From Tannerella serpentiformis (GTDB lineage: Bacteria > Bacteroidota > Bacteroidia > Bacteroidales > Tannerellaceae), in NCBI RefSeq assembly GCF_003033925.1, contig NZ_CP028365.1, forward strand, positions 2,108,001 through 2,172,000: DNA of 64,000 nucleotides, written 5' to 3'. Positions 35,488-43,992 of this stretch are shown in pieces (position 1 is the stretch's first letter; the number at the start of each line of letters is the position of its first letter). The translations under genes were made by a program, and so were the position numbers. Under the pieces are notes generated by a model. It was not told where the DNA came from. It was given only the letters and a program-made list of their open reading frames with translations, and did not search any database.

Positions 35488-36282
35488 CTATCGCGCAGCC
35501 GCATCGTCCAGACCACGGCTCTTCAACTCATTCATAAACGCGTGGTGCGTCACGTCGAGCAGGCAGGGCACGATCGAGGCCCAACCTTCGGAGAGGCGCT
35601 GCGTGTCGTTGTCGGGCTGGATGGGAGGATAGTTCAGGTACTCGCCCGACATGCGGAAGGCCGGCGAGCCGTCGGGCGTGGAGACGCGGTCGAACTCCCG
35701 GATCCACCGTCCGTCGGCCTGACGGCAGATGGTGAGGCCCTTGACGTGGGGCGTGTTGGGGACGTTGAGGTTGAGGTATGTGCCATGTGGCAGGCCGTTC
35801 CGGAGCAGGTCTTTGGCCACGCGTTGGGCGAGTCGGACGGCCTCGGAGAAGTCGGCCTCGCTGCGATAGTGCACCAAGGAGACACCGAGCGAGGGGATGT
35901 CGAGCACGCAGCCTTCGATGGCGGCGCCGATGGTTCCGGAGTAGTGTACGCTGAGGGCCTCGTTGCCGCCGTGGTTGACGCCCGAGACGAGCAGGTCGGG
36001 CTTGCGGTCGAGCACTTCGCTGACGGCCAACTTCACGCAGTCGGTCGGTGTGCCCGAGCAACTGCAGATGGTCATGCCCTCCGCTTCGGAGAGTACCCGG
36101 TAGGTGATGGGCTGTGTGGTGGTGATGGCGGACGACATGCCCGAACGGGGGCCATCGGGGGCCATGACGAAGACGTCGCCCAGCAGGCGCATGCCTTCGG
36201 CCAGCGCATGGATGCCGCGCGCATCGACGCCGTCGTCGTTAGATACCAATATCAAGGGTCGCTGATTCATTTGTTCTGTCAT
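35488..36282 (-). CDS. surE: 5'/3'-nucleotidase SurE
   Basis: A 264-residue SurE protein from MTEQMNQRPLILVSNDDG (an alternative start four codons later at 36270 is equally possible). Metal-binding D-D in SNDDGV, the Ser of RSGMSSAIT, and Asn in SGVNHGGNEA are conserved. It dephosphorylates nucleoside monophosphates, favouring 3'-AMP-like substrates, in the cytosol. C-terminal residues (SIVPCLLDVTHHAFMNELKS) match family ends. The lpxB gene lies downstream. Confidence 0.96.
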   Translation of the reverse strand: MTEQMNQRPLILVSNDDGVDARGIHALAEGMRLLGDVFVMAPDGPRSGMSSAITTTQPITYRVLSEAEGMTICSCSGTPTDCVKLAVSEVLDRKPDLLVSGVNHGGNEALSVHYSGTIGAAIEGCVLDIPSLGVSLVHYRSEADFSEAVRLAQRVAKDLLRNGLPHGTYLNLNVPNTPHVKGLTICRQADGRWIREFDRVSTPDGSPAFRMSGEYLNYPPIQPDNDTQRLSEGWASIVPCLLDVTHHAFMNELKSRGLDDAAAR

Positions 36283-36375
36283 TCTTTCAATTAACGGGGC
36301 GCAAAAGTGGGGCATTAATCTCAAGATAGCTGTCTGGCGGAGTGTCTGTGGGGGATAACGTTCCAAAATGTGAGG

Positions 36376-36766
36376 GGATGAGGACTCTTTTTGCGATTAC
36401 ACCCTCATCCCCTGAGGGGACGGGGGCGTCATCCTGAAATTACGCCCTATCCCCTGAGGGGACGGCAGTGTCATTCTGGAATTACGGTCTATCCCCTTGA
36501 GGGGACGGGGCTTTTTTTGCGATTACACCCTCATCCCCTGAGGGGACGGGAGCGTCATCCTGAAATTACGCCCTATCCCCTGAGGGGACGGGGGCGTCAT
36601 TCTGAAATTACGGTCTATCCCCTCAGGGGACGGGGGTGTCATCCTGAAAATAGCTCCTATCCCCTGAGGGGGTGGGGGTGTCATCCTGAAATTACGGTCT
36701 ATCCCCTGAGGGGATGGGGGTGTCATTCTGAAATTACGGTCTATCCCCTTGGGGGGACGGGATCTG
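36376..36766. repeat. 42-bp array F with CCCCTGAGGGG palindrome
   Basis: CCCCTGAGGGG (or CCCCTTGAGGGG, CCCCTTGGGG) is centred at 36414, 36456, 36498, 36540, 36582, 36624, 36666, 36708 and 36749, i.e. 41.5-42.5 bp apart. The other half of the unit is built from a few interchangeable pieces (gtcatcctgaaattacg, gtcattctgaaattacgg, ctttttttgcgattacac). It fills the gap between the start of surE and the end of the upstream minus-strand gene. Confidence 0.95.
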
Positions 36767-36777
36767 GTATCCACCGA

Positions 36778-37674
36778 TCAGCCCTTCCGCCGCCACGAAC
36801 GATAGATGATTACCCCCAGCAGCACAATAAAAGCCACGAGGATGATCAGCATTTCGTTGCGATACTCCAGCGGGTGCACCCAGATCTCGTGCAGGATCTG
36901 CCAACGCATGATCACCTCCACGAAGGTCCAGAAGACGATCACCGTGGGGATGGCATAGCGGATGGCGTAGCCCCAGCTCGAGATGCGGATCAGGCGGCCG
37001 AACATGTAGAACGACGAGGCCAGGGCGCCGAAGGCCACGAGTGTCGTGACGGGGTGACGGTCGCCGAGGAAATGGTCGTCGTAACAGAAGAGCAACACGA
37101 GGTAGCTGGTCCAGAGGATCAGGTTCAGCTCCATGAACGTGATCAGCGCCGTGTGGCGAGCCAGCGGCTTCAGCTCCACGCGCACCGTGCTCTGGCGGAA
37201 GAAGACGCGCTGCAGGTAGTTGAAGAAGTTGCACCCCGTGCGGACGCTAAAGAGATAGAGCAACATGAACATGGCCCAAAAGCCGAACGAGGAGGGCATG
37301 ATGAGGTACTCCGGCTTGGTGACGATCTCGCCGGCTGCGTCTCTGAGTGGCTCCACGCCGAAGCGGTGGGCGTAATAGACGAAGAGGAACTCAATCCAGC
37401 CCGTCCAGAAGAGCAGTCCGCCGAAGAGTCCGAAAAGTGTCTGGCGTGTGTCGCCGCGCACGAAGACGCCAGCCACGGTCACCGCCAGTCCCACGGCGCC
37501 CATCGAAAAGGCAGCGTAGTAGAGCCAAGGCGGCTGTAGGTAATGCTCCATGAGGATCATCAGCGCATGCCCCAGGGGCATGGAGAAGAGTACGACGAGG
37601 AAAGCCATCGTGCCCGTAAACACCGTCTTGCCGGTCACCTTCGGGCGGGGGGAAGTAGAGGTTGTAGAGGTCAT
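36778..37674 (-). CDS. integral membrane protein of unknown function (about 8 helices)
   Basis: A 298-residue protein from MTSTTSTSPRPKVTG. Eight hydrophobic segments fill residues about 20-290 with short loops, including GGLLFWTGWIEFLFVYYAHRFG and IRYAIPTVIVFWTFVEVIMRWQ. A basic end (YRSWRRKG) suggests a cytoplasmic C-terminus. No catalytic motif is evident and I do not recognise the family. It is divergent from the transketolase gene, with a CAAAAGTA (TACTTTTG on the minus strand) -7 element 34 bp before the ATG. Confidence 0.85.
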   Translation of the reverse strand: MTSTTSTSPRPKVTGKTVFTGTMAFLVVLFSMPLGHALMILMEHYLQPPWLYYAAFSMGAVGLAVTVAGVFVRGDTRQTLFGLFGGLLFWTGWIEFLFVYYAHRFGVEPLRDAAGEIVTKPEYLIMPSSFGFWAMFMLLYLFSVRTGCNFFNYLQRVFFRQSTVRVELKPLARHTALITFMELNLILWTSYLVLLFCYDDHFLGDRHPVTTLVAFGALASSFYMFGRLIRISSWGYAIRYAIPTVIVFWTFVEVIMRWQILHEIWVHPLEYRNEMLIILVAFIVLLGVIIYRSWRRKG

Positions 37675-37707
37675 TAGTGTAAAATTTGAAGTGTAGAATG
37701 ATGGCCG

Positions 37708-37715
37708 CAAAAGTA
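37708..37715 (-). promoter_or_regulatory. -7 element TACTTTTG for the membrane-protein gene
   Basis: The plus-strand sequence is CAAAAGTA. It lies back-to-back with the transketolase promoter 40 bp away. Confidence 0.5.
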
Positions 37716-37754
37716 GCCCTGACCTTGGCACCGGATAAATCAGACGGGGCGCTG

Positions 37755-37762
37755 TACCTTTG
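37755..37762 (+). promoter_or_regulatory. -7 element TACCTTTG for transketolase
   Basis: It matches TAnnTTTG, 95 bp before the ATG at 37857, leaving a leader of about 85 nt. Confidence 0.55.
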
Positions 37763-37856
37763 CCCGCACAGAGGGGGCAGCCCGAGTAAGGGCGCCCCCA
37801 CTACTTGTGACTACCGCGCCCTCAGGCGCATGACTACTTCTAACTACTTATTATAT

Positions 37857-39887
37857 ATGAATACCGACAACATGAATCGTGCGGCGGACAACATCCGGAT
37901 CCTGGCCGCATCGATGGTCGAAAAAGCCCGATCCGGACACCCCGGTGGCGCCATGGGCGGCGCCGATTTCGTCAACGTACTCTTTGCCGAGTTTCTGAAC
38001 TACAACCCCGAGCGGCCTGACTATCCCTACCGCGACCGCTTCTTCCTCGATCCCGGACACATGTCGCCCATGCTCTACGGCGTGCTGGCCGCAGCTGGAC
38101 TCATGCCGCTCACGGAGCTGGAGAATTTCCGCCAGTGGGGCAGCCACACCCCCGGCCACCCCGAGCGCGACGTGCAGCACGGCATCGAGAACACCTCCGG
38201 CCCGCTGGGGCAGGGACACGCCATGGCCCTCGGCGCAGCCATCGCCGAACGCTTTATGGTGGCCCGCTTTGGCGAATGGATGGCCCACAAGACGTACGCC
38301 TACATCTCCGACGGCGGCATCGAAGAGGAAGTCTCGCAGGGCGTCGGCCGACTGGCTGGGCACCTCGGGCTGCACAACTTCATCATGTATTACGACGCGA
38401 ACAACATCCAGCTCTCCACCAAGGTCGACGAGGTCAACACCGAGGATGTGGCCGCCAAATACCGCGCTTGGGACTGGCGTGTGATCACCATCAATGGGCA
38501 GTCCGTCGAAGAGATCCGCCACGCCCTCCGTGAGGCCCACGACGAGACGGAGCGCCCCACGCTGATCATCGGCAAGACCATCATGGGCCGTGGCGCCGTG
38601 GATGCTGAAGGGCGTAGCTTCGAGGATCGTGTCTCTACGCACGGCCAGCCCCTCTCCGCCGCGGGTGCCGACATCGATGCCACCATCCGCCATCTCGGCG
38701 GCGACCCCGCGCACCCCTTCACCCTCTTCCCCGAAACGACGGAGATCTACGGCCGTCGGCGTGAGGCGTTGCTCGCTTGGTACGGTGCACGCATGGAAGC
38801 CGAGGAGCGTTTCCGCCGCGAACAGCCCGCGCTGGCCGCTAAGCTCGACCGCTTCCTCAGCGGCGAGATGCCCGAGATAGATTACGCCGCCATAGCGATG
38901 AAGCGCGACACGGCCACCCGCGCCGCCTCAGCCGCCATGCTGGCGCTCTATGCGGAGCAGGTGGAGAACATGGTCGTTTCCTCAGCCGACCTCAGCAACT
39001 CGGACAAGACGGACGGCTTCCTCAAGCACACGCACGCCTTCACCAAGGGCGACTTCACGGGGCAGTTCCTGCAAATGGGCGTCAGCGAGCTGACGATGGC
39101 CTGCGTGATGAATGGCATGGCGCTGCACGGCGGCATCCTGCCCGTCTGCGGCACCTTCTTCGTCTTCTCGGACTACATGAAGCCCGCCGTCCGACTGGCT
39201 GCGCTCATGGAGCTGCACGTGGTCTACGTCTGGACGCACGACTCCTTCCGCGTCGGTGAGGACGGCCCCACGCACCAGCCCATCGAACACGAGGCTCAGA
39301 TCCGCCTCATGGAGCATCTGCGCAACCACAGCGGCCACCGCTCGATGCTCGTCCTCCGCCCCGCCGACGCCGACGAGACGGTCTACGCCTGGAAGATGGC
39401 GCTCGAGAGTTACCGCCCCACGGCATTGCTGCTGTCACGTCAGAACATCACCTCGCTGCCCGCCGCCTCGGGCGACCGTCGCACGGAGGCTCGCCGCATT
39501 GAGCAGGGCGGCTACGTGGTGATGGACACTGAGGGTACGCCGGATATCGTCTTGGTAGCTTCCGGATCGGAGGTCTCTACGCTTGTCGAAGGTGCCGAGC
39601 TGTTGGCCGCCGACGGCATCCGTGCCCGCGTCGTGTCGGTGCCGTCCGAAGGCCTCTTCCGCGATCAGGATGCGGACTATCAGCGGAGCGTGTTGCCCGC
39701 CGGTGTGCGTCGCTTCGGCCTCACATCCGGCCTGCCCGTGGCGTTAGAGGGACTCGTTGGCGAGGGAGGCTTGGTGCACGGCCTGTCGTCGTTCGGTTAT
39801 TCGGCGCCGTACAAGGTGCTCGATCGCAAGTTCGGGTTCACCGGTGAGCGCGTCAGTGAGTTGGTCAAAAAGTTCTTGGGGAAATGA
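37857..39887 (+). CDS. tkt: transketolase
   Basis: A 676-residue thiamine-diphosphate enzyme. MNRAADNIRILAASMVEKARSG and GHPGGAMG open the PP domain; GPLGQGHAMALG, then the ThDP-binding S-D-G-G-I-E-E-E...N-N segment (about 150-185), and the Pyr domain with H-D-S-F-R-V-G-E-D-G-P-T-H-Q-P-I-E-H are all in place. It moves two-carbon units between sugar phosphates in the pentose phosphate pathway; with RpiB it supplies ribose 5-phosphate and erythrose 4-phosphate, the latter feeding the chorismate route (AroC is encoded at 56117). The stop overlaps the rpiB start by 4 bp. The start at 37857 is the first that matches family N-termini. Confidence 0.97.
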   Translation: MNTDNMNRAADNIRILAASMVEKARSGHPGGAMGGADFVNVLFAEFLNYNPERPDYPYRDRFFLDPGHMSPMLYGVLAAAGLMPLTELENFRQWGSHTPGHPERDVQHGIENTSGPLGQGHAMALGAAIAERFMVARFGEWMAHKTYAYISDGGIEEEVSQGVGRLAGHLGLHNFIMYYDANNIQLSTKVDEVNTEDVAAKYRAWDWRVITINGQSVEEIRHALREAHDETERPTLIIGKTIMGRGAVDAEGRSFEDRVSTHGQPLSAAGADIDATIRHLGGDPAHPFTLFPETTEIYGRRREALLAWYGARMEAEERFRREQPALAAKLDRFLSGEMPEIDYAAIAMKRDTATRAASAAMLALYAEQVENMVVSSADLSNSDKTDGFLKHTHAFTKGDFTGQFLQMGVSELTMACVMNGMALHGGILPVCGTFFVFSDYMKPAVRLAALMELHVVYVWTHDSFRVGEDGPTHQPIEHEAQIRLMEHLRNHSGHRSMLVLRPADADETVYAWKMALESYRPTALLLSRQNITSLPAASGDRRTEARRIEQGGYVVMDTEGTPDIVLVASGSEVSTLVEGAELLAADGIRARVVSVPSEGLFRDQDADYQRSVLPAGVRRFGLTSGLPVALEGLVGEGGLVHGLSSFGYSAPYKVLDRKFGFTGERVSELVKKFLGK

Positions 39888-40339
39888 GCGCGATGGACAC
39901 ACAACCTTTACCGATAGGTTTTGCCTGTGATCACGCGGGCTTGGAGATTAAGCGTGCACTCATGAAGCACGTGGCCGAGTTAGGTTACGAGGTGCGTGAC
40001 TTTGGTACGGATACGTCTGACAGTTGCGATTATCCCGACTACGCCCACCCGCTGGCCGAGGCTGTGGAGGCGGGCGCCGTCTATCCCGGCATTGGCCTCT
40101 GTGGTTCGGGTAACGGCATCGGCATGACGCTCAACAAGCACCAAAGCATCCGTGCGGCGCTCTGCTGGAACGACGAGACGGCGCGCCTCTCGCGTGCCCA
40201 CAACGATGCAAACGTGCTCGTTCTGCCCGCACGCTTCGTGACCGTCGAGGAAGCCATGCGCATGGTCGACATCTTCCTCTCGACCACCTTCGACGGCGGC
40301 CGCCATCGCCGCCGCGTGGAGAAGATCCCGGTGGTGTAA
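39884..40339 (+). CDS. rpiB: ribose 5-phosphate isomerase B
   Basis: A 151-residue RpiB/LacAB protein: IGFACDHAGLEIK (phosphate and ring-opening residues), DYPDYAHPLAEAV, and GIGLCGSGNGIGMTLNKH, containing the active-site Cys and the anion-hole G-S-G-N-G. It interconverts ribulose and ribose 5-phosphates. It overlaps tkt by four bases (ATGA), so translation is coupled. An intrinsic terminator follows 20 bp after the stop. Confidence 0.97.
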   Translation: MSAMDTQPLPIGFACDHAGLEIKRALMKHVAELGYEVRDFGTDTSDSCDYPDYAHPLAEAVEAGAVYPGIGLCGSGNGIGMTLNKHQSIRAALCWNDETARLSRAHNDANVLVLPARFVTVEEAMRMVDIFLSTTFDGGRHRRRVEKIPVV

Positions 40340-40358
40340 TCACTGAAAACTAAAAACT

Positions 40359-40406
40359 AAGCCGGGTACACAGTCAGGATGATTCCTCAACTTGTATCCG
40401 GCTTTT
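40359..40406 (+). terminator. terminator after tkt-rpiB
   Basis: AAGCCGGGTAC (40359-40369) pairs with GTATCCGGCTT (40394-40404) through one wobble, then TT. Confidence 0.8.
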
Positions 40407-40429
40407 CCATTTTCCAAAACGATACGAAT

Positions 40430-41536
40430 ATGAAAACATCATGGCTTGCGGGGCTGATCTTCCTGTCGATGCTACCGATCGGCGCCGCGGCTCAAGACAA
40501 AGGCATCAACGACTTCTCGAAGAATGAATCCATCTGTTATTGCATGCCAAACTGGTCGACGCCGAATAATGTTGTGGGGTTTGACAACAACTGGCAACTG
40601 CTGCGCGCGATGCAAGTACCGCGATCGAAGGAGGAATTAGACAGCCTTGGCATTCCATGTACCTACAGCCAGCTGCAATTGCTGCGCGACTGGGGGCTGA
40701 TTGAGCGCAATGAGGATGATCGCTATCAGACGGTCATCCTGTTACTTGACAGCGCCGCAACGACTCGGTTGCGTGCACACTCGCGGCGGTTGAGCGATGA
40801 GTTGGTCGGCGTGATCCGACCCAGCGTGGCGGATTACGTCCGCCTCTTGGAGCGCGACGGCCTTGGCGGGCATGCATACAGTCTGCTCTTTTCGCTCGTG
40901 ACTGACGGGCTGACTTGGAAGCGGCTCGAGGCTGACGGACGTGTCCGCAAGATGGAGCTGACGCTCAAACATCCGATGTGGGACGGTGAGTTCTGGACGC
41001 TCTATCCGAAGCGCGACTTCTACTGTGGGACGAACAAATCGACCCTTGGGGAATTCAGTATCTCTCTCAATTGGTCTGAGAAGGCGTTCCAAAAGATGAT
41101 TCCGCTTTTCAAGAACTCCTATCTGGTTCTGCGCATGTTTGATGATTTGTCGAAATCGGATCGGGTGAGCGACGCGGAAGTGATTGCGGGGCTGTCACCC
41201 TTCGGCTTAGTTGACGGCGAGGGGCACCCGACGGTTCCCGTGATCAGGGAGGACACGACGGATGTGATTTATGCGGCATCATGGAAGATGGCGGGTACGA
41301 TAGCCGACTTCTTAGCGTCGCATATGGACACAGTGGCATTGCGGAAGGAGTTCGGTTTTGTTGACGGCTCGCAGTCGATCGTCATCCTTTATCACGAGAT
41401 GCTGTGGGATGTCCTCGCGCAGCTGGAACAGGCGGGTCTCGTCAAGCGGCCGGCCGTCTTGGCCGATCCGGAGCATGCCCGGCCGGAAGAGTTCGGGAAG
41501 GTGATCTTTCTGACAAGGGGCGAGGCGGAGAAGTGA
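40430..41536 (+). CDS. secreted protein of unknown function
   Basis: A 368-residue protein with a signal peptide (MKTSWLAGLIFLSMLPIGAAAQ). The mature part opens with a Cys pair (ESICYCMPNW) and is otherwise soluble; it contains short segments that read like winged-helix repeats (CTYSQLQLLRDWGLIER near residues 75-92 and a later DVLAQLEQAGLVKRP). I do not recognise the family. It is flanked by two terminators and thus forms its own transcription unit. It has no visible catalytic motif. Confidence 0.8.
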   Translation: MKTSWLAGLIFLSMLPIGAAAQDKGINDFSKNESICYCMPNWSTPNNVVGFDNNWQLLRAMQVPRSKEELDSLGIPCTYSQLQLLRDWGLIERNEDDRYQTVILLLDSAATTRLRAHSRRLSDELVGVIRPSVADYVRLLERDGLGGHAYSLLFSLVTDGLTWKRLEADGRVRKMELTLKHPMWDGEFWTLYPKRDFYCGTNKSTLGEFSISLNWSEKAFQKMIPLFKNSYLVLRMFDDLSKSDRVSDAEVIAGLSPFGLVDGEGHPTVPVIREDTTDVIYAASWKMAGTIADFLASHMDTVALRKEFGFVDGSQSIVILYHEMLWDVLAQLEQAGLVKRPAVLADPEHARPEEFGKVIFLTRGEAEK

Positions 41537-41565
41537 GAAGCTGATCGGACATAAGGCATAGCGAA

Positions 41566-41612
41566 AAATCCCCCGGACGTTGGGCAGTGCGCCTTCGTTC
41601 GGGGGATCTTTA
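41566..41612 (+). terminator. terminator after the secreted protein gene
   Basis: ATCCCCCGgACG pairs with CGTtCGGGGGAT (stem 41568-41579/41596-41607), preceded by A5 and followed by CTTT. Confidence 0.8.
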
Positions 41613-41679
41613 GACAAAGATGAGGAGAGGTATCATGGTCGATCTACCTTTGGGGCGGTCAACAATAATCCCTCATAAG

Positions 41680-42510
41680 ATGAAAAGAGAAATCATATCG
41701 GAGTTATACCAAGGCTTCGAAGCGGCCGCCATCGAAGTGGACGGCGTGGAGTGCTGGAGTGCAAGAGCTTTATGCCCCTTGTTGGGGTATTCGCAGTGGA
41801 GAAACTTTGCTGGTGTCATCGAAAAGGCAAAAGAAGCCTGTCGGAATGCGGAGAATTCGGTGTCCGATCATTTTGCTGACGCCAGCAAAACGATACCAAT
41901 GCCCAAGGGCGCTGAAAAAGTAATTGATGATATGCTCCTTACGCGTTACGCCTGCTACTTGGTGGCACAAAATGGCGATCCGAGAAAGGAACAGATTGCC
42001 TTTGCTCAGACCTATTTCGCCATACAGACACGAAAAGCCGAACTCATTGAGCAGCGTCTGCTGGAGATCGAGCGCGTCAGGGCACGCACCAAATTGCAGG
42101 AAACGGAGAAGCATCTTTCTGGTGTGCTCTATGAACATGGCGTCGATAGCAAGGGGTTTGCTATGATCCGATCGAAAGGCGATCAGGCACTTTTTCATTT
42201 GGATACGTCGCAGATGAAACGAAAGTTGGGTGTGCCGGCGAATCGTCCGGTGGCCGATTTCTTACCCACCATCAGTATCAAGGCGAAAGACTTTGCGGCC
42301 GAAATGACCCATGTGAACGTGCAGCAAAAAGCACTCTACGGGGAATCGGAGATCAGTCGTGAACATGTGGACAACAATGCAGCCGTGCGCCAAATGATGA
42401 TCGAGCGTGGTATTGTCCCGGAAGATCTACCCCCGGCCGAAGACGTGAAGAAGGTGGAGCGTCGATTGGCCGCTGAGAAGAAGAAAGCGCTCAGCAACAA
42501 AACGAAATAA
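41680..42510 (+). CDS. dinD: DNA-damage-inducible protein D (DinD)
   Basis: A 276-residue DinD homologue, the usual length. The N-terminal BRO-like domain is visible ([30 protein letters not shown]), followed by [28 protein letters not shown] and a C-terminal part with [33 protein letters not shown]. coli DinD inhibits RecA filament strand exchange; here the role is inferred by family. The start at 41680 fits. DinD is often on mobile or variable loci; array G lies right after it. No LexA box was recognised upstream. Confidence 0.92.
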   Translation: MKREIISELYQGFEAAAIEVDGVECWSARALCPLLGYSQWRNFAGVIEKAKEACRNAENSVSDHFADASKTIPMPKGAEKVIDDMLLTRYACYLVAQNGDPRKEQIAFAQTYFAIQTRKAELIEQRLLEIERVRARTKLQETEKHLSGVLYEHGVDSKGFAMIRSKGDQALFHLDTSQMKRKLGVPANRPVADFLPTISIKAKDFAAEMTHVNVQQKALYGESEISREHVDNNAAVRQMMIERGIVPEDLPPAEDVKKVERRLAAEKKKALSNKTK

Positions 42511-42514
42511 AAGA

Positions 42515-42549
42515 GCCTCGCCGGACATCCCGTCCAAGGCGAGGCTTTT
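42515..42549 (+). terminator. terminator after dinD
   Basis: GCCTCGCC pairs with GGCGAGGC, then TTTTC. Confidence 0.85.
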
Positions 42550-42658
42550 CTCATAGATGCCCTGCCGTGCGGGACTACTTTGTGATGAGCGTCTGCTTGA
42601 GCTGCTGCACACGTAGGGCCTGCCCTTTGGACCCGAGATAAATTCAGAATCCCCGCCC

Positions 42659-43062
42659 CATCGACAGTGTAGGTCGGGGCTTTTCAAGTCCGGAAAGCCG
42701 GATCGACAGTGTAGGTCGGGGCTTTTCAATTCCGGAAAGTCGGATTGACAGTGTAGGTCGAGGCTTTTCAAGTCCGGAAAGCCGGATCGACAGTGTAGGT
42801 CGAGGCTTTTCAAGTCCGAAAAGTCGGATCGACAGTGTAGGTCGGGGCTTTTCAAGTCCGAAAAGTCGGATCGACAGTGTAGGTCGGGGCTTTTCAAGTC
42901 CGGAAAGCCGGATCGACAGTGTAGGTCGGCATTTTTCAAGTCCAGAAAGCCGGATTGACAGTGTAGGTCGGGGCTTTTCAAGTCCGAAAAGCCGGATCGA
43001 CAGTGTAGGTCGGGGTTTTTCAAGTCCGAAATGCCGGATCGACAGTGTAGGTCGAGGTTAAC
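42659..43062. repeat. 42-bp tandem array G (nine full units and a tenth, partial one)
   Basis: Units start at 42659 and every 42 bp (42701, 42743 ... 43037). The consensus is GATCGACAGTGTAGGTCGGG followed by GCTTTTCAAGTCCGGAAAGCCG. The second half forms a hairpin (GGCTTTTC with GGAAAGCC). Units differ by scattered single changes only, so it is one of the most uniform arrays. It fills the gap between converging dinD and the nitrilase gene. Confidence 0.97.
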
Positions 43063-43168
43063 GGGCCAGGATAGACCCGAAACAGAATGAAGAAAGAGCT
43101 GCCCAAACAGTTTCTGAGACAATGAGCCGACAACGGTTTCTCAGAGGCGATTGTACGTCGAACTCACA

Positions 43169-43199
43169 TTAAAAAAGGGCAGCCACAATGGGCCGCCCC
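43169..43199 (-). terminator. terminator after the nitrilase gene
   Basis: On the minus strand GGGCGGCCC pairs with GGCTGCCC through one mismatch, then TTTTTTAAT. Confidence 0.8.
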
Positions 43200-43228
43200 T
43201 ATAATGTATGGAAAAGTTGCCGGTGTTC

Positions 43229-43990
43229 CTATTGGAGCTCAAACGCATCTCCATCCTCTAAGACGGGGAACTTCCGCCGGAAGGCGGCGAGGCGCTCGAG
43301 GTCAAGCACGGCTTCGGCTGCGCTGACGTGGTGATCCTCGCACGTGGCGACGGTGCGGCCGTAGGGATCGATGACGACCGACGCGCCGCTGTACTCCGCC
43401 ACCGGGTCTCGGCCGACGCGGTTGACGCCGACGACGTAACACTGGTTCTCGATGGCCCGCGCACGCAGCAGCGCGCTCCAAGCCTCGATGCGGCCGACGG
43501 GCCAGCTGGCCACGTAGAGGGCCACGTCGTAATCGCCGCGGTTGCGGCTCCAGACGGGGAAGCGCAGGTCGTAGCAGACTTGTAGCAGGATGCGTACGCC
43601 GCGGAAGGTGACGACCACACGACGTGTGCCGTGCGTGTAGTGACGGTGCTCGCCGCTGTAGGTGAAGAGGTGACGCTTGTCGTACGTCTCCACGCGGCCG
43701 TCGGGGTGGACGAAGCAGAGGCGGTTGTAGTAACGACCGCCATCTTCCACGGCCAGCGATCCGGCCACAGCAGCACGGCACGCCGCCGCCTTACGCACCA
43801 TCCAGCGGAGCGTCTCGCTGTCGGCCTTTTCGGCCACGCCTTCGGGATGCGTCGCGAAACCGGTGGCGAACATCTCCGGCAGCACGTAGAGGTCGGCGCC
43901 CGGCCGACGGTCGATGGCCGCCTCTGCCTGTCGCACGTTCTCCGCCGGATCGGCCCAGGCAATGTCTTGTTGCAGGATGACGACTTGCAT
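43229..43990 (-). CDS. nitrilase-superfamily omega-amidase (YafV-like)
   Basis: A 253-residue C-N hydrolase with the E-K-C triad: Glu in YVLPEMFATGF (about 40), Lys in YDKRHLFTYSGEH (about 107), Cys in LLQVCYDLRFPVW (about 140). The Y-D-L-R-F-P-V-W and LPEMF-x-T-G-F patterns fit omega-amidases that hydrolyse 2-oxoglutaramate or 2-oxosuccinamate. It is cytosolic. The start at 43990 (MQVVILQQDIAW) lies 2 bp after the cysS stop, so they are co-transcribed. The longer frame into cysS is spurious. Confidence 0.92.
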   Translation of the reverse strand: MQVVILQQDIAWADPAENVRQAEAAIDRRPGADLYVLPEMFATGFATHPEGVAEKADSETLRWMVRKAAACRAAVAGSLAVEDGGRYYNRLCFVHPDGRVETYDKRHLFTYSGEHRHYTHGTRRVVVTFRGVRILLQVCYDLRFPVWSRNRGDYDVALYVASWPVGRIEAWSALLRARAIENQCYVVGVNRVGRDPVAEYSGASVVIDPYGRTVATCEDHHVSAAEAVLDLERLAAFRRKFPVLEDGDAFELQ

Positions 43991-43992
43991 AG

